This document shows positions 7,818-16,516 of a DNA stretch of 64,000 nt, one piece after another. Under the pieces are notes generated by a model. That model searched no databases. It was not told the origin of the DNA and saw only the letters and a program-made list of their open reading frames with translations. Source of the DNA: VXYL01 sp965116345 (lineage in GTDB: Bacteria > Pseudomonadota > Gammaproteobacteria > Pseudomonadales > Azotimanducaceae). The number at the start of each line of letters is the position of its first letter. Within the stretch, counting starts at the first letter, position 1. Made by a program: the position numbers and the translations under genes. The DNA is taken from the NCBI GenBank assembly GCA_965116345.1, contig OZ220680.1:4270187-4334186 (forward strand), written 5' to 3'.

Positions 7818-8777
7818 TCACCGTCGACGCGTGACCCTGTGCGCGGCGCGAAGACCATCGTTGATGCTCCCGCGTAGTGCGGCAAGAACTGCGGGATCGG
7901 CCTGACCACGGACCCCGCTTGCGCATTCGAGCGGCGTTCTCCCGAACCTGTCCCGCGCGGTCACCGGCGCGCCACCGGCCAACAGCGCGGCGATGGCCGC
8001 CGCGTACGGCGAGGGATCCGGCTCTTCGGCCCGGTCGAGCAGATGAGCCGACACCACCGCGTGCAGCGCTGTGGTCCCGTTGTGGTCGCGTGCATCCGGA
8101 TCGGCACCACCTTCCAGCAGAACGCCGATGTGTTCCACCGGACTCGGCGCGTACCCCCAACCGACGCTCTTGACGACGCTATGGAGAATCGGCTCGAACC
8201 CATTGCCGGATACGTTCGGATCGGCGCCCGCGCCCAGCAGCCGTCGAATCGCGTCGACCTTCACGCGCCTGCGGCCTCGCAGCGCTGCGGCGGCGTACAG
8301 CGGCACACTGCCGTGGCGGTCTGCCGCATTCGGGTCGGCGCCGCACTCGATCAAGACCGGGATGGCTTCGGCTTCGCCGTGCAGCGCCGCGTCGAACAGC
8401 ACCGCATCGATGTCGACACCCGACCGTGCCAGGGCGCATACCACTGGCGGCTCGTTCGCACGCGCCGCTTCGAGCATCTGCGGCCTGGTGCCCTTCGCGC
8501 CTGACTCGATCAGCACCGCGACGAGGGATGTTTCCCCCATCCGGGCCGATGTCTCCAACTGGCCGCGCGGCCCTTTGGCACCGGACTCGATCAATGCGGC
8601 GACCACATTCGCCTCGCTGGCCCGGGCCGCATCGACGAGCTGTTTCGCCGTTCCTTTCGCGCCGGCATCGATCAATGCCCGCACGCGCGGCGAATCGTTT
8701 CGGCGCGCCGCGTCCAGGAGTTGCGTCCTCAACGATCTACTGGACATGCGTCCCCGGTGATCGGGCAGGAACGGCAT
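7818..8777 (-). CDS. Ankyrin-repeat protein
   Basis: About 319 residues. The start is uncertain: ATG at 8777 or 8747, neither with a well-spaced ribosome site. Repeats run from the N-terminus: RALIDAGAKG, AALIESGAKG and AVLIESGAKG (short degenerate units), then canonical units such as IPVLIECGADPNAADRHGS and LLEGGADPDARDHNGTTALH. Ankyrin repeats mediate protein binding; no catalytic or targeting segment is seen, so the product is probably cytoplasmic. It is followed upstream by a frameshifted gene in the same orientation. Partner unknown. Confidence 0.8.
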   Translation of the reverse strand: MPFLPDHRGRMSSRSLRTQLLDAARRNDSPRVRALIDAGAKGTAKQLVDAARASEANVVAALIESGAKGPRGQLETSARMGETSLVAVLIESGAKGTRPQMLEAARANEPPVVCALARSGVDIDAVLFDAALHGEAEAIPVLIECGADPNAADRHGSVPLYAAAALRGRRRVKVDAIRRLLGAGADPNVSGNGFEPILHSVVKSVGWGYAPSPVEHIGVLLEGGADPDARDHNGTTALHAVVSAHLLDRAEEPDPSPYAAAIAALLAGGAPVTARDRFGRTPLECASGVRGQADPAVLAALRGSINDGLRAAHRVTRRR

Positions 8778-8781
8778 GACC

Positions 8782-9475
8782 TCAATCCGACCCCGCCAGC
8801 TGGAGCCACGTCCCATCGTGCCAGTACCAGATGCTCGAGGCCTTTTCGAGGAAGAAGTCCTCGATCCCGTCGACATCCGTTTCGTGGGTCCGGGCCGTCG
8901 TGCGACGCACCCCATGTCGAACGCGCTCCGCATCGGCAACCCCGATCGCACGCGAGAAACCGATCCGGCCACGGCCCACGTCCTGCAGATAGCCGCGGTC
9001 GGCTATGGGCGCCAACTCGTCCACATGGTCCGTCGAATTCCCACGGTACACGGAGGATCGAGGACACGCGGTCTTTTGAACACAGCACTGCCGCGTCCGT
9101 CCGGTCGGGAACCGTGAACCGCCCGTGGACGACGTTTGCCGGCTCGGTTGCCAACCAGGGTTGCGGGATTACGCAACGCCGCCGAGTCAGGTCTGCAACC
9201 ACATCCGCAGAAAGGCTCCGGAACACGTCCGGGGCCAACCGCACTGTCTCGATGTCCGCCCTGTCCCAGTTTCCCTGAGACTGCGCATGTTCGACAAGGC
9301 CGCGGTCATCGGTGTCGAGGCGGCGCTGCCCAACCTCGTCCGCCGTCCGACCGATCTCGATCCTCTCCCGCCGGTCGAACTCCGCGACCACGAAGTCGGC
9401 GTGAATGCCCCCGCCGTCCGACACCAGACAGCCGAGGGCGATTGCCGGGACTGCCATCGTTTTCGTCATGACCAA
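8782..9475 (-). pseudogene. Frameshifted conserved hypothetical gene
   Basis: Two overlapping minus-strand frames together look like one protein of about 230 residues. The first part (start near 9475) runs through CVIPQPWLATEPANVVHGRF and AAVLCSKDRVSSIL. The second continues VYRGNSTDHVDELAPIADR and ends WYWHDGTWLQLAGSD-stop at 8782. The switch is near 9070. I recall conserved hypothetical proteins with this order (AVLCS.DR, then IDGI..F..KAS.WYW), but not their function. A single-base sequencing error would also explain it. It lies head to tail with the ankyrin gene. Confidence 0.55.
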
Positions 9476-9540
9476 TCAGCGCCACGCGTTTCACCCCCAG
9501 GGCCGAGTCCGGCCATCCCGGGGTGAGCGACTTCCCGCGT

Positions 9541-9897
9541 CTACGGGATCGTTACGTGGACCACGTAGGCCCCTGCAAGGGTCGTCACGATCATGGCGAC
9601 CAGCTTGGTCGTGTACCACCAGTCCCGTTCCATCGCGATGCTGCCGTCGACCGCCTCGTGCGTGCTGACCCGGATCCAGCGCATCCATCGCCGCCTCTGG
9701 CCGTCCACGGCGACCTCGTCGCGCTCGACGCCCCAGTGCGCGGCGGCCAGCGACGATGCCTCCCCCGTGGCGAACGCGTCCACGTCGACGACGACATTGC
9801 GCCCGGCCAGACGGCAGCGGTACACCCATGGCGCCCGCGCCGGCTTCGCGGAAAGTTCGCGGATGCGCGGCGCGTAGCGGTCTTCGGCGACTTCCAT
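9541..9897 (-). CDS. C-terminally anchored small membrane protein
   Basis: 118 residues from the ATG at 9897; the longer frame to 10125 looks random. The body is polar with RAPWVYRCRLAGRNVVVDVDAF-type strands. The last ~20 residues form one hydrophobic span (TTKLVAMIVTTLAGAYVVHV), so the bulk would face the cytoplasm. Last cargo gene of E1 variable region A; the block conserved with E2 resumes near 10062. No family recognised. Confidence 0.5.
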   Translation of the reverse strand: MEVAEDRYAPRIRELSAKPARAPWVYRCRLAGRNVVVDVDAFATGEASSLAAAHWGVERDEVAVDGQRRRWMRWIRVSTHEAVDGSIAMERDWWYTTKLVAMIVTTLAGAYVVHVTIP

Positions 9898-10167
9898 AAA
9901 GCGGCTCCCTGCCACGGCTGCATCGAAGTGTAGCGCCGCGGACACATCCTGTCGCTCGGGAAGGGTCTCCCGCTGCCCCGGTTCGACAAACGCAGCGTCC
10001 CTTCCGTCGATGCCGGTCCAGCGTCGCACGCGTGCTCCGGCGGTCAACCGGCCGGTTCTCCGCTTCGCTCCGACCTCGCTGGCGCGAGGTGACCGCCCTG
10101 CGCGCGCGTGCCGCCTGCCAGGCACCGACGCACTCCCGCGTCGGCAACAACCTGACAGGAGACCGAC

Positions 10168-10710
10168 ATGGACCTTCCAACCCTCGTTACCCGGTGGAGC
10201 GGAAAACTCCCCGAGGGCTTCGTGCCGCCCGCCGTTCTACGCCGGACCCCGGCCCCCGAGTGCTCGCTCAAGCGCTGCCGGAGGCCGGCGGCTATCAAAA
10301 AGGACGGGACCTTCGCCCACGCCTGCCAGCCGTGTCTCGACCGGCGGGCCGCCTCATGCCGCAGAAGGCGGGCGGCGCTTGCCGCGGAAGGCGGGTGCAG
10401 GCGGTGTGCGTACCGGAAGCGGCTCGCCGGTGACTTCCTCTGCCAGCGGTGCCGCGACGACCGGGACATCGAGCGCGCTCAGAAGCGCCAGGACGCCATC
10501 GACGCGGCGGTGATCGACGAGTTCGCGGCCAAGCCCGAGACGGTGCACCGCGCGAGCAATCTCGACCTGGGCATCTCGATTTGGAACTCCCGGCCGAAGC
10601 CGCAGGCGACTGCTGCATACTGGTCACCGCTGCCGGACCCGGAGCCGCGCGAAGAGCGCGAATGGGCGCGCCCGCTATTCGACAATGGCTGGAGATACCG
10701 CCGCTGCTAA
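10168..10710 (+). CDS. Cys-rich zinc-finger protein of the E1/E2 core
   Basis: 180 residues, ATG with CAGGAG upstream. Two Cys groups: CSLKRCRRP...CQPCLDRRAASC, then CRRCAYRKRLAGDFLCQRC. They suggest two treble-clef or ribbon zinc sites surrounded by Arg/Lys, which fits nucleic-acid binding. A conserved acidic/aromatic C-terminus ends RPLFDNGWRYRRC. A close homologue with the same order and length lies at 39967 in E2. The upstream CGCTGGCGCGAGGTGAC sequence is also shared. It is therefore a core gene of the element family, perhaps a regulator or excision co-factor, but no named family is recognised. Confidence 0.75.
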   Translation: MDLPTLVTRWSGKLPEGFVPPAVLRRTPAPECSLKRCRRPAAIKKDGTFAHACQPCLDRRAASCRRRRAALAAEGGCRRCAYRKRLAGDFLCQRCRDDRDIERAQKRQDAIDAAVIDEFAAKPETVHRASNLDLGISIWNSRPKPQATAAYWSPLPDPEPREEREWARPLFDNGWRYRRC

Positions 10711-10801
10711 CGTCGCATTCGCAGTCGAGGCGCGCAATCTCCGGGTCGCGCGCCTCGGCCTTCCAGACGCGCTGTAGAGCTCCCTACGGTGCGGAGCGGC
10801 C

Positions 10802-10844
10802 CGTCAAGGGCGACAGCTACCGTCGGCGCAGCAGACCCTTGACG
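10802..10844. repeat. Inverted repeat downstream of the Cys-rich gene
   Basis: CGTCAAGGG and CCCTTGACG enclose a short GC-rich loop. A near-identical unit is at 40597-40637 in E2, and the same outer sequence reappears inside the IS at about 50356-50475. It could terminate the Cys-rich gene. The ~310 bp from here to 11164 hold no gene but carry the recombinase-operon promoter. Confidence 0.65.
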
Positions 10845-11054
10845 GGCCGCTCAGTGCCGCCACGCTGCTTCTCGGGATGGCGTCCGCGGCGCCCGCCAAT
10901 ATCGACGATACCAACTTTGTGGGCAACGTCCCCGCGAAGCAACACCGCGGGCGCCATCCCTGCCCGTGCGGCGAGCACACGCGATCCGCGTCACCGGAGC
11001 GCACAGCGCGGCAGAAAGCACCTGCCGGTCTCCCGAAATACATCATTTAAGCAT

Positions 11055-11101
11055 TTGATAAACATGAAGTATTTGCACGTGTTTCCCGTATGGTGTAGGA
11101 C
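11055..11101 (+). promoter_or_regulatory. Promoter of the HTH-recombinase operon (E1)
   Basis: TTGATAAACAT sits just upstream of -35 TTGCAC (11073-11078). After 17 bp comes -10 TAGGAC (11096-11101). The whole segment, including GTTT/CATTTAAGCATTTGAT upstream, is nearly identical to 40843-40898 in E2, where the -10 is TAAGAC. A ~60-base leader follows before the ATG at 11164. Confidence 0.65.
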
Positions 11102-11163
11102 GGCCCAATGCACCCGTCTTCGAACTTCACCGCGGCCCGACGGCCGCTTCCGCAGCGCACCCG

Positions 11164-11424
11164 ATGACGAAGTCCACGCCCGTTTCGAGCGACGGAAACA
11201 CCTTCGACGCGGCCGCCGAGGCGGATCGCCTTCGGGCCGAGACCCGCGCCCGCCGCCGTCCCCGCTACCGCCGCTCGCGCCTCGACCGCTACAAGGGCGA
11301 ACTGCTCGCCCTGCGCGACGAGGGCTGCACCACCGCCGAACTGCAACGCTGGCTGCTCGCCCACCGCGTACGCGTCCAGCACGCCACCGTCGCCCGCTGG
11401 CTGCGACGCCACGGGGCGGGCTGA
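11164..11424 (+). CDS. Small HTH protein of the recombinase operon (E1)
   Basis: 86 residues. A basic stretch (RARRRPRYRRSRLDRY) is followed by a predicted helix-turn-helix: ELLALRDEGCTTAELQRWLLAHRVRVQHATVARWLRR, resembling small resolvase- or transposase-type HTH folds. It ends four bases before the recombinase GTG, so the two are co-transcribed and probably coupled. The homologue at 40961 in E2 is highly similar. It may act as a recombination directionality factor or an autoregulator; this is inference from its position. Confidence 0.7.
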   Translation: MTKSTPVSSDGNTFDAAAEADRLRAETRARRRPRYRRSRLDRYKGELLALRDEGCTTAELQRWLLAHRVRVQHATVARWLRRHGAG

Positions 11425-12295
11425 CCGGGTGCCGAAGTTCCGTTCTATCCGGTCGCCGGAACGACAGGCCGAGGCCGTGGTCGGTCGCCTCGTCAATCTC
11501 GGCGCGCTACGCCGCAATCCGAACCGCCCCGCATCGGTGCGCACCGTCGCCAACTACCGCGACTGCCTGCTCCAGATCGCCCGGCGCATCGCTCGGGAGG
11601 GACGCGAACTGCGCGACCTCACGCCGGAGACCGCGGTCGAATACCTGCGCACCCGCACGACCGATCTCGGCCAGAAGGCCCTCGACATGCACCGGCAGGC
11701 GTTGCAGGCGATGCTCGTCCACGTCTCCCGGCGGCTCCCCAATGGGGAACGCCTCACCGTGGTCCGCTCGGCCAAGCCGCGCCGCACAGGCGGGAGAGCG
11801 TACCGGCCGGAACAGATCCGCATGGTCGCCGCCGCCCAGAACGCGCGCAACGGACTCTCGACGCTGATCGCCCACGCCGCCGGACTGCGGGCGCACGAAC
11901 TGCTGACGATCGCCCGTCCCGCCGAGCAGCCGCCCGACCCCCGCCCCGCGCGTCCCGAGAAGTTCGACGGCAGGCCGGGACGCGACTACACGGTGATCGG
12001 CAAGGGCGGGCTGGTACGCCTTGTCCGCCTTCCGCATCACCTGGCCGAACGCCTCGAAGAGGTCCGCCGCGAGGAGCCGGTGCGCGTCACCGACCGCGGC
12101 ATCCACTACACCTCCCGCTACGATGTCGCCGGCGGCACGCCGTGGAGCGTCAGTTTCGGCAGCGCCTCGAAGCGCGCGCTGGGGTGGACTGCAGGCGCCC
12201 ATGGGGCTCGCCACGCATACGCCCAGGAACGCATGGACGAACTGCAGCGCACCCTCGTCCGCGCCGACGCCCTCGAAGTCGTCAGTCAGGAGCTT

Positions 12296-12326
12296 GGGCA
12301 CTATGCCGACTTTCGGATTATGCCGA
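12296..12326. repeat. RIT left terminal repeat with 5-bp target copy
   Basis: 31-bp unit starting GGGCACTATGCCGAC, with one mismatch to the inverted copy at 15663-15693. The first five bases, GGGCA, are the presumed target duplication repeated at 15716-15720. An inner CGGCATAATC motif follows 47-48 bp further in at both ends. Confidence 0.8.
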
Positions 12327-12444
12327 TCCACTCCCGCAGTGCTCATGGAGTTCGGACGATTGTGCTAGACGACGCGGCATAATCGAGGTGGCGCGGGCAG
12401 CGCGTTGACATAGGTTGCTCCTTCCCAAGTGAAGGAAAAAACCT

Positions 12445-13671
12445 ATGAAATCCATCAGCACCAAGGATCGCGGTGCACCGAGCGAGCTCGAGCGCCACGT
12501 AGAGGGCTTCGCCCGACAGATCGACACGGCGGGGTACTGCGGCCCCGTGGTGTTGCGGCACAGCCGACTCGCCAGCGCGGTGGCGGAAGCCATGGAGACG
12601 CGCGGCATGTCGCCGCGGCAACTCGACGAGGAGGCGGCTCTTCCCCTGTTCTCGGAGGTCGCGGCCGGGCTGGCGCCGATCAGCCAGCGGTACGCGCGCC
12701 GCTGCATGCACAAGTTCCGGGAATACCTGATCGAGCATGCCGGCGCCCCGCCGGATGCGGTCGCCGTGGACATGTCGCCGCCGGCCTGCCAGCGCCGCGA
12801 GTACCGGCGCTACCTCAAGCAGGTGCGCGGGCTCGCAGACAGCACGATTTACGCATGTCTCAGGGTCCACGACCGCTTTCTCGCGTTCCGGTTCGGCGAC
12901 GAGTTCGGCGATGCCCGGGACATCGTGCCGGACGACATCACCGCCTTCATGGCGACGGTGCGAGCTGCCGGGAGCCGGAACCGGGAAATGCCTTCGCATC
13001 TGCGCAACCTGTTCCGGTTCCTGTTGTGGAGCGGTCGGACGGAGCGCGATCTGAGCAAGGCCGTTCCCTCCGTGAAAGGTGTGCCGAGGAGGATCCCGCG
13101 CCACCTCACGCCTGCCGAGGTGAGCCGCGTGGTAGCGGCGGTCGGGCAGCGCGGCAGGGAGGCGAAGAGGAACTACGCCATGGTCCTGACCATGGCCAGA
13201 CTCGGGCTGCGCGAACCCGAGGTGGTCGGCATCGAACTCGAGGACATCGATTGGCGCGCCGGAGAAATCCTGGTCCGCGGCAAAGGGCGCCTGCACGACC
13301 GCATGCCACTACCCGCGGATGTCGGCGAGGCGATCGTCGACTACATCCGCCATGAACGACGGGGCCACGACCGCGCCCTGTTCGTCTCCACGAAGGTGCC
13401 GTTCGGCCGGCTCAGGCGCGCGCGGGTGCGCCTGATGCTCGCGGAGGCGTACGAGGCAACCGGCGTCACGCCGCCCCGATCGCACGTGGGAGCGCATGTC
13501 CTGCGGCACAGCCTTGCCACGGACATGCTCCGCAAGGGGGCATCGCTGGAGGAGATAGGGGACGTGCTGCGGCACCGGTCGCCGAAGACCACGACGATCT
13601 ACGCGCAGCACGATGTGGACGCGCTCCGGTCGATCTCCCGCCCCTGGCCGACGGAGGGAGACCGCCAATGA
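12445..13671 (+). CDS. ritA: RIT recombinase A
   Basis: 408 residues, ATG with GAAGGAAA upstream. Catalytic-domain motifs: first Arg in LGLREPEVVGIELEDIDW, H-x-x-R in HVLRHSLATDML, second His in DVLRHRSPKTTT and the presumed nucleophile Tyr in TIYAQHD. The N-terminal ~170 residues contain a SAM-like core-binding domain preceded by an extra region, typical of the longer first recombinase of RIT trios. The stop overlaps the next start (ATGA). Confidence 0.88.
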   Translation: MKSISTKDRGAPSELERHVEGFARQIDTAGYCGPVVLRHSRLASAVAEAMETRGMSPRQLDEEAALPLFSEVAAGLAPISQRYARRCMHKFREYLIEHAGAPPDAVAVDMSPPACQRREYRRYLKQVRGLADSTIYACLRVHDRFLAFRFGDEFGDARDIVPDDITAFMATVRAAGSRNREMPSHLRNLFRFLLWSGRTERDLSKAVPSVKGVPRRIPRHLTPAEVSRVVAAVGQRGREAKRNYAMVLTMARLGLREPEVVGIELEDIDWRAGEILVRGKGRLHDRMPLPADVGEAIVDYIRHERRGHDRALFVSTKVPFGRLRRARVRLMLAEAYEATGVTPPRSHVGAHVLRHSLATDMLRKGASLEEIGDVLRHRSPKTTTIYAQHDVDALRSISRPWPTEGDRQ

Positions 13672-14612
13672 CCAGGATGGCCCAACACCTGAACGACTAC
13701 CTCGCAACGCGGCGCAGCCTGGGCTACGACCTCTCGACCGCCGAGTTCGTCCTGCGCAAGTTCGTCGAATACGCCGGCAGCGTGGGATGCCACCACATCT
13801 CGACGGAACTCTTCCTGGCGTGGCGAAACCACTACGGCAACGCCAGCAACGCCACCTGGGGCCACCGCCTCGGCATGGTGCGAGGCTTCGCAGCGTGGCT
13901 GCAGACGCGCGACGACCGCACCGAGGTGCCGCCCGCCGGACTGATCCCGGCACGGCCGGTGCGCTCGAAGCCCTACATCTACACGCAGCGGCAACTTGCA
14001 CAACTGGTCGACGAGGCCGGGCGACTCGGGTCGCCGCACGGGCTGCGCGCACTGCTCCACCAGACGCTCTTCGGGCTGATCGCCGTGACCGGGATGCGCA
14101 TCAGCGAAGCGCTCCGCCTGGAACGCCGCGACGTCGATCTCGATGGCGGCATCCTCCACATCCGGCGGTCGAAGAACGGAGGCGAGCGATCCATCCCCGT
14201 GAGATCCTGCGCGGTCGCTCGACTGGCGCACTACGCCGCCGAGCGCGACCGGCTGACCGACACGGACTCGCCGCGGTTCTTCGTCAGGGAAGACGGGCAA
14301 CCGGCCGGCGATGCGGGAGCCCGCTACAACTTCGCCCGTGCGAGTCATCGCATCGGGATCAGGAGGATCTCCGAACGGCGGAACAACGGCACCGGACCGC
14401 GCATCCACGACCTGCGCCACACGTTCGCCGTTCACACCATGCTCGACTGGTTCCGCGAGGGACGGGACATCGACCGCGAGATGTACCGGCTCAGCGCCTA
14501 TCTCGGTCACACCAAGCCGGAGCACACGTACTGGTACATCGAAGCGGTCCCGGAACTCCTGCAGCTGGCAGCGGAACGGGCGGAGGCCCGCCACCGGGAG
14601 ATCTCGCCATGA
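13668..14612 (+). CDS. ritB: RIT recombinase B
   Basis: 314 residues, start overlapping the ritA stop by four bases. Motifs: GMRISEALRLERRDVD with the first Arg, IHDLRHTFAVHTML as H-x-x-R, AYLGHTKPEHT and YWYIEA with the candidate nucleophile Tyr. Complete XerC/D-like architecture of the usual length. The three recombinases presumably act together on the terminal repeats. Confidence 0.88.
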   Translation: MTRMAQHLNDYLATRRSLGYDLSTAEFVLRKFVEYAGSVGCHHISTELFLAWRNHYGNASNATWGHRLGMVRGFAAWLQTRDDRTEVPPAGLIPARPVRSKPYIYTQRQLAQLVDEAGRLGSPHGLRALLHQTLFGLIAVTGMRISEALRLERRDVDLDGGILHIRRSKNGGERSIPVRSCAVARLAHYAAERDRLTDTDSPRFFVREDGQPAGDAGARYNFARASHRIGIRRISERRNNGTGPRIHDLRHTFAVHTMLDWFREGRDIDREMYRLSAYLGHTKPEHTYWYIEAVPELLQLAAERAEARHREISP

Positions 14613-15604
14613 TGGAGACCCGCCGACTACCAGCCCATCTCCAGCGCTTCTTCACGGAGCGGCTGCTCACGCAGATGCAGGCGAGCCCGAACACCGTGTC
14701 GAGCTACCGCGACACGTTCCGGCTCCTGCTCGGCTTCGCCCAGGACCGCCTCGGTCGCGCGCCTACGGAACTTCTGATCGCGGACCTCGATGCGGACCTC
14801 GTCGGAGACTTCCTCTCCTTCTGCGAGGAGGCGCGCGGCAACAGCGCACGGACCCGGAACGCGCGGCTGGCCGCGATCCGCTCGTTCTTCAACTACGTCG
14901 CGGTCAACGAGCCACAGCTTCTGCTGCACTGCCAGCAGGTTCTGGCGATCCCGACGAAACGCCACGACAAGCCCGTCGTGGACTTCCTTGCACGCAACGA
15001 GGTGGAGGCCCTCGTGGCGAGCCCGGACGCCACCTGGTTCGGCCGCCGCGACCGGACGCTGCTGCTGGTGATGCTCCAGACGGGCTTGCGCGTCTCCGAA
15101 GCCATCGGTCTGCGCGTGTGCGACGTTCATCTCGGGACGGGCGCCCATGTCAGATGCACGGGCAAGGGCCGCAAGGAGCGCGCCACGCCGCTCCGTTCGG
15201 ACAGCCGCGAGGCCTTGCGCCGCTGGATCGACGAGCACGGAGGCGGCCCGGACGATCCGCTGTTCACGACCACGCGAAGAACACCGTTGAGCCGGGATGC
15301 CGTGGAACGCATCGTGCGCAAATACACTGCCGTCGCCGCGCAAACGTGCCCCACGTTGGCAAACAAGCGCGTCACGCCGCACGTTCTGAGGCACACCGCC
15401 GCCATGGAGCTTCTGCACAATGGCGTGGACCGCACCGTCATCGCCCTCTGGCTGGGACACGAGCGTGTGGAAACCACCCAGATGTACGTCCATGCCGACA
15501 TCACGTTGAAGGAGCGCGCCCTGGCGCGTACCCGTCCCGTGGCGGACGACGGTCGGCGGTTCCATGCAACCGACGAACTGCTCGCCTTCCTGGAAGCGTT
15601 GTAG
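14609..15604 (+). CDS. ritC: RIT recombinase C
   Basis: 331 residues, start ATG inside the ritB stop (ATGA overlap). Motifs: GLRVSEAIGLRVCDV with the first Arg, CTGKGRKERATPL with the beta-hairpin Lys, HVLRHTAAMELL, WLGHERVETTQMYVHAD with second His and nucleophile Tyr. All catalytic residues are present. Between its stop and 15754 lie only the RIT right end and the resumed recombinase codons. Confidence 0.88.
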   Translation: MMETRRLPAHLQRFFTERLLTQMQASPNTVSSYRDTFRLLLGFAQDRLGRAPTELLIADLDADLVGDFLSFCEEARGNSARTRNARLAAIRSFFNYVAVNEPQLLLHCQQVLAIPTKRHDKPVVDFLARNEVEALVASPDATWFGRRDRTLLLVMLQTGLRVSEAIGLRVCDVHLGTGAHVRCTGKGRKERATPLRSDSREALRRWIDEHGGGPDDPLFTTTRRTPLSRDAVERIVRKYTAVAAQTCPTLANKRVTPHVLRHTAAMELLHNGVDRTVIALWLGHERVETTQMYVHADITLKERALARTRPVADDGRRFHATDELLAFLEAL

Positions 15605-15662
15605 ATTATGCCGATACACCGTGCCGCCGGTGCCAGAGCGGGCAACGGACCGCGCCGGCGGC

Positions 15663-15693
15663 TCGGCATAATCCGAACGTCGGCATAGTGCCC
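15663..15693. repeat. RIT right terminal repeat
   Basis: Inverse complement of 12296-12326 with one mismatch. It is followed by a palindromic 22 bp and then the GGGCA target copy at 15716-15720, after which the interrupted recombinase resumes. Confidence 0.8.
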
Positions 15694-15753
15694 ATTATGC
15701 CGATATCGGCATAACGGGCATTTCCGCCCGCTCATTACCGAGACCTACTTGAG

Positions 15754-16251
15754 GTGACCACGCTCACGATCCACCTCAGCCAGGTCCAGATCGAGGTCCT
15801 CGACTCGATCATGAACGGCCGGCGCGACTACCACTGCGACGACCACAGCCGCGGGCACGCCATCGGGGAGATCCTGCTCAAGCATCACCACCTGCTCGGC
15901 GAACGCGACGACCGCAAGGCCGAGGCGGACGCGGCGCAGCAGGCGCTCCGCGACCAGCTCGATGCCGTGTCCCGCGAACGGGATGCCGTCCGCGGGGCGC
16001 TCGATGCCGAGCGCGCCACCCGCCGCCGCGACCGCGAACGGACCGCCCAGGTCCGCGACAGTCTGCGCGGCGCGCGCAACGCCCTCCGGCGTCTGGGCGA
16101 GTCCCGCGCCACGTACCGCGATCTCGCGCTGCGCGTCGAGGCCGCGCTCGGGCGCACCGTGCCACGCCGTGACCTCGGCGACCTCGAAGGCCGCCTTGCC
16201 CGTGCGCTGCTCGCCGCCGGCTTCACGTTGCCCGGCGCGCCCGACGGCTAG
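15754..16251 (+). CDS. Coiled-coil protein downstream of the recombinase (E1)
   Basis: 165 residues; the GTG start overlaps the recombinase stop (GTGA), exactly as at 42135 in E2, so the pair was coupled before the RIT insertion. The N-terminus (LTIHLSQVQIEVLDSIM) resembles a short ribbon or DNA-binding element. A long charged coiled coil follows (about residues 50-120). The C-terminus, YRDLALRVEAALG...LARALLAAGFTLP, matches the E2 homologue. It is likely an accessory protein for the recombinase; no family name is recognised. Confidence 0.65.
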   Translation: MTTLTIHLSQVQIEVLDSIMNGRRDYHCDDHSRGHAIGEILLKHHHLLGERDDRKAEADAAQQALRDQLDAVSRERDAVRGALDAERATRRRDRERTAQVRDSLRGARNALRRLGESRATYRDLALRVEAALGRTVPRRDLGDLEGRLARALLAAGFTLPGAPDG

Positions 16252-16365
16252 CCGCGCACCGGCCGCAGTCCGCAACCGCCGTCGGCGCGGTCCGGCGCCG
16301 CCCCAACGCGCCCCTGGCGCAACGTGTCCGAATGCCGTCGGACGCCTCGTCGAAGCCGCTGCTCG

Positions 16366-16415
16366 CCCGGACGCTGGGAAAGGGTCCTGACGGACGCCTG
16401 TTCCCAGCGTCCGGG
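16366..16415. terminator. Conserved strong hairpin before the non-coding unit (E1)
   Basis: Perfect 15-bp stem CCCGGACGCTGGGAA (16366-16380) and TTCCCAGCGTCCGGG (16401-16415), loop 20. E2 has the equivalent 18-bp stem at 43165-43213 with changed but still paired bases. There is no U run. It could end the recombinase operon transcript or be a processed structure; 16252-16365 has nothing else. Confidence 0.65.
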
Positions 16416-16481
16416 CTCGCCTTGCCGCCTTTCGCTCACAATTGGCCGCTAACACGCCCCACGCACACCCGTAAACGCCGC

Positions 16482-16510
16482 TTGCACCGCGGTCCGGGGG
16501 CGTCTACGAT
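16482..16510 (+). promoter_or_regulatory. Promoter of the E1 non-coding unit
   Basis: -35 TTGCAC, 17-bp spacer, -10 TACGAT. The same arrangement (TTGCCA, 17 bp, TAGAGT) precedes the homologous E2 block. TCCGCGCC follows the -10 in both. Confidence 0.6.
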
Positions 16511-16516
16511 CCGCGC

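Larger units (their letters stand above)
12301..15715. mobile_element. RIT-type element (three tyrosine recombinases)
   Basis: 3.4-kb unit holding three adjacent tyrosine-recombinase genes that overlap by four bases each, the hallmark of recombinase-in-trio elements. It is bounded by inverted 31-bp repeats with matching inner motifs and a 5-bp target copy GGGCA. The right end carries an extra 22 bp containing the palindrome TTATGCCGATATCGGCATAA. It splits the E1 core recombinase. No passenger genes. Confidence 0.9.
11429..15757 (+). pseudogene. Second tyrosine recombinase of E1, split by the RIT element
   Basis: The 5' part (11429-12300, GTG start) encodes an N-terminal SAM-like domain and most of the catalytic domain: GLRAHELLTIARP with the first Arg, and HGARHAYAQ as H-x-x-R. 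It breaks in ...VVSQELGH. The last codons, HFRPLITETYLR-stop, are found at 15719-15757 beyond the RIT element. The intact E2 homologue (41230-42138) ends VVSQELGHFRPLITEEYLR, so the break point is exact and the lost part carries the nucleophile Tyr. The truncated protein should be catalytically dead. Confidence 0.9.
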
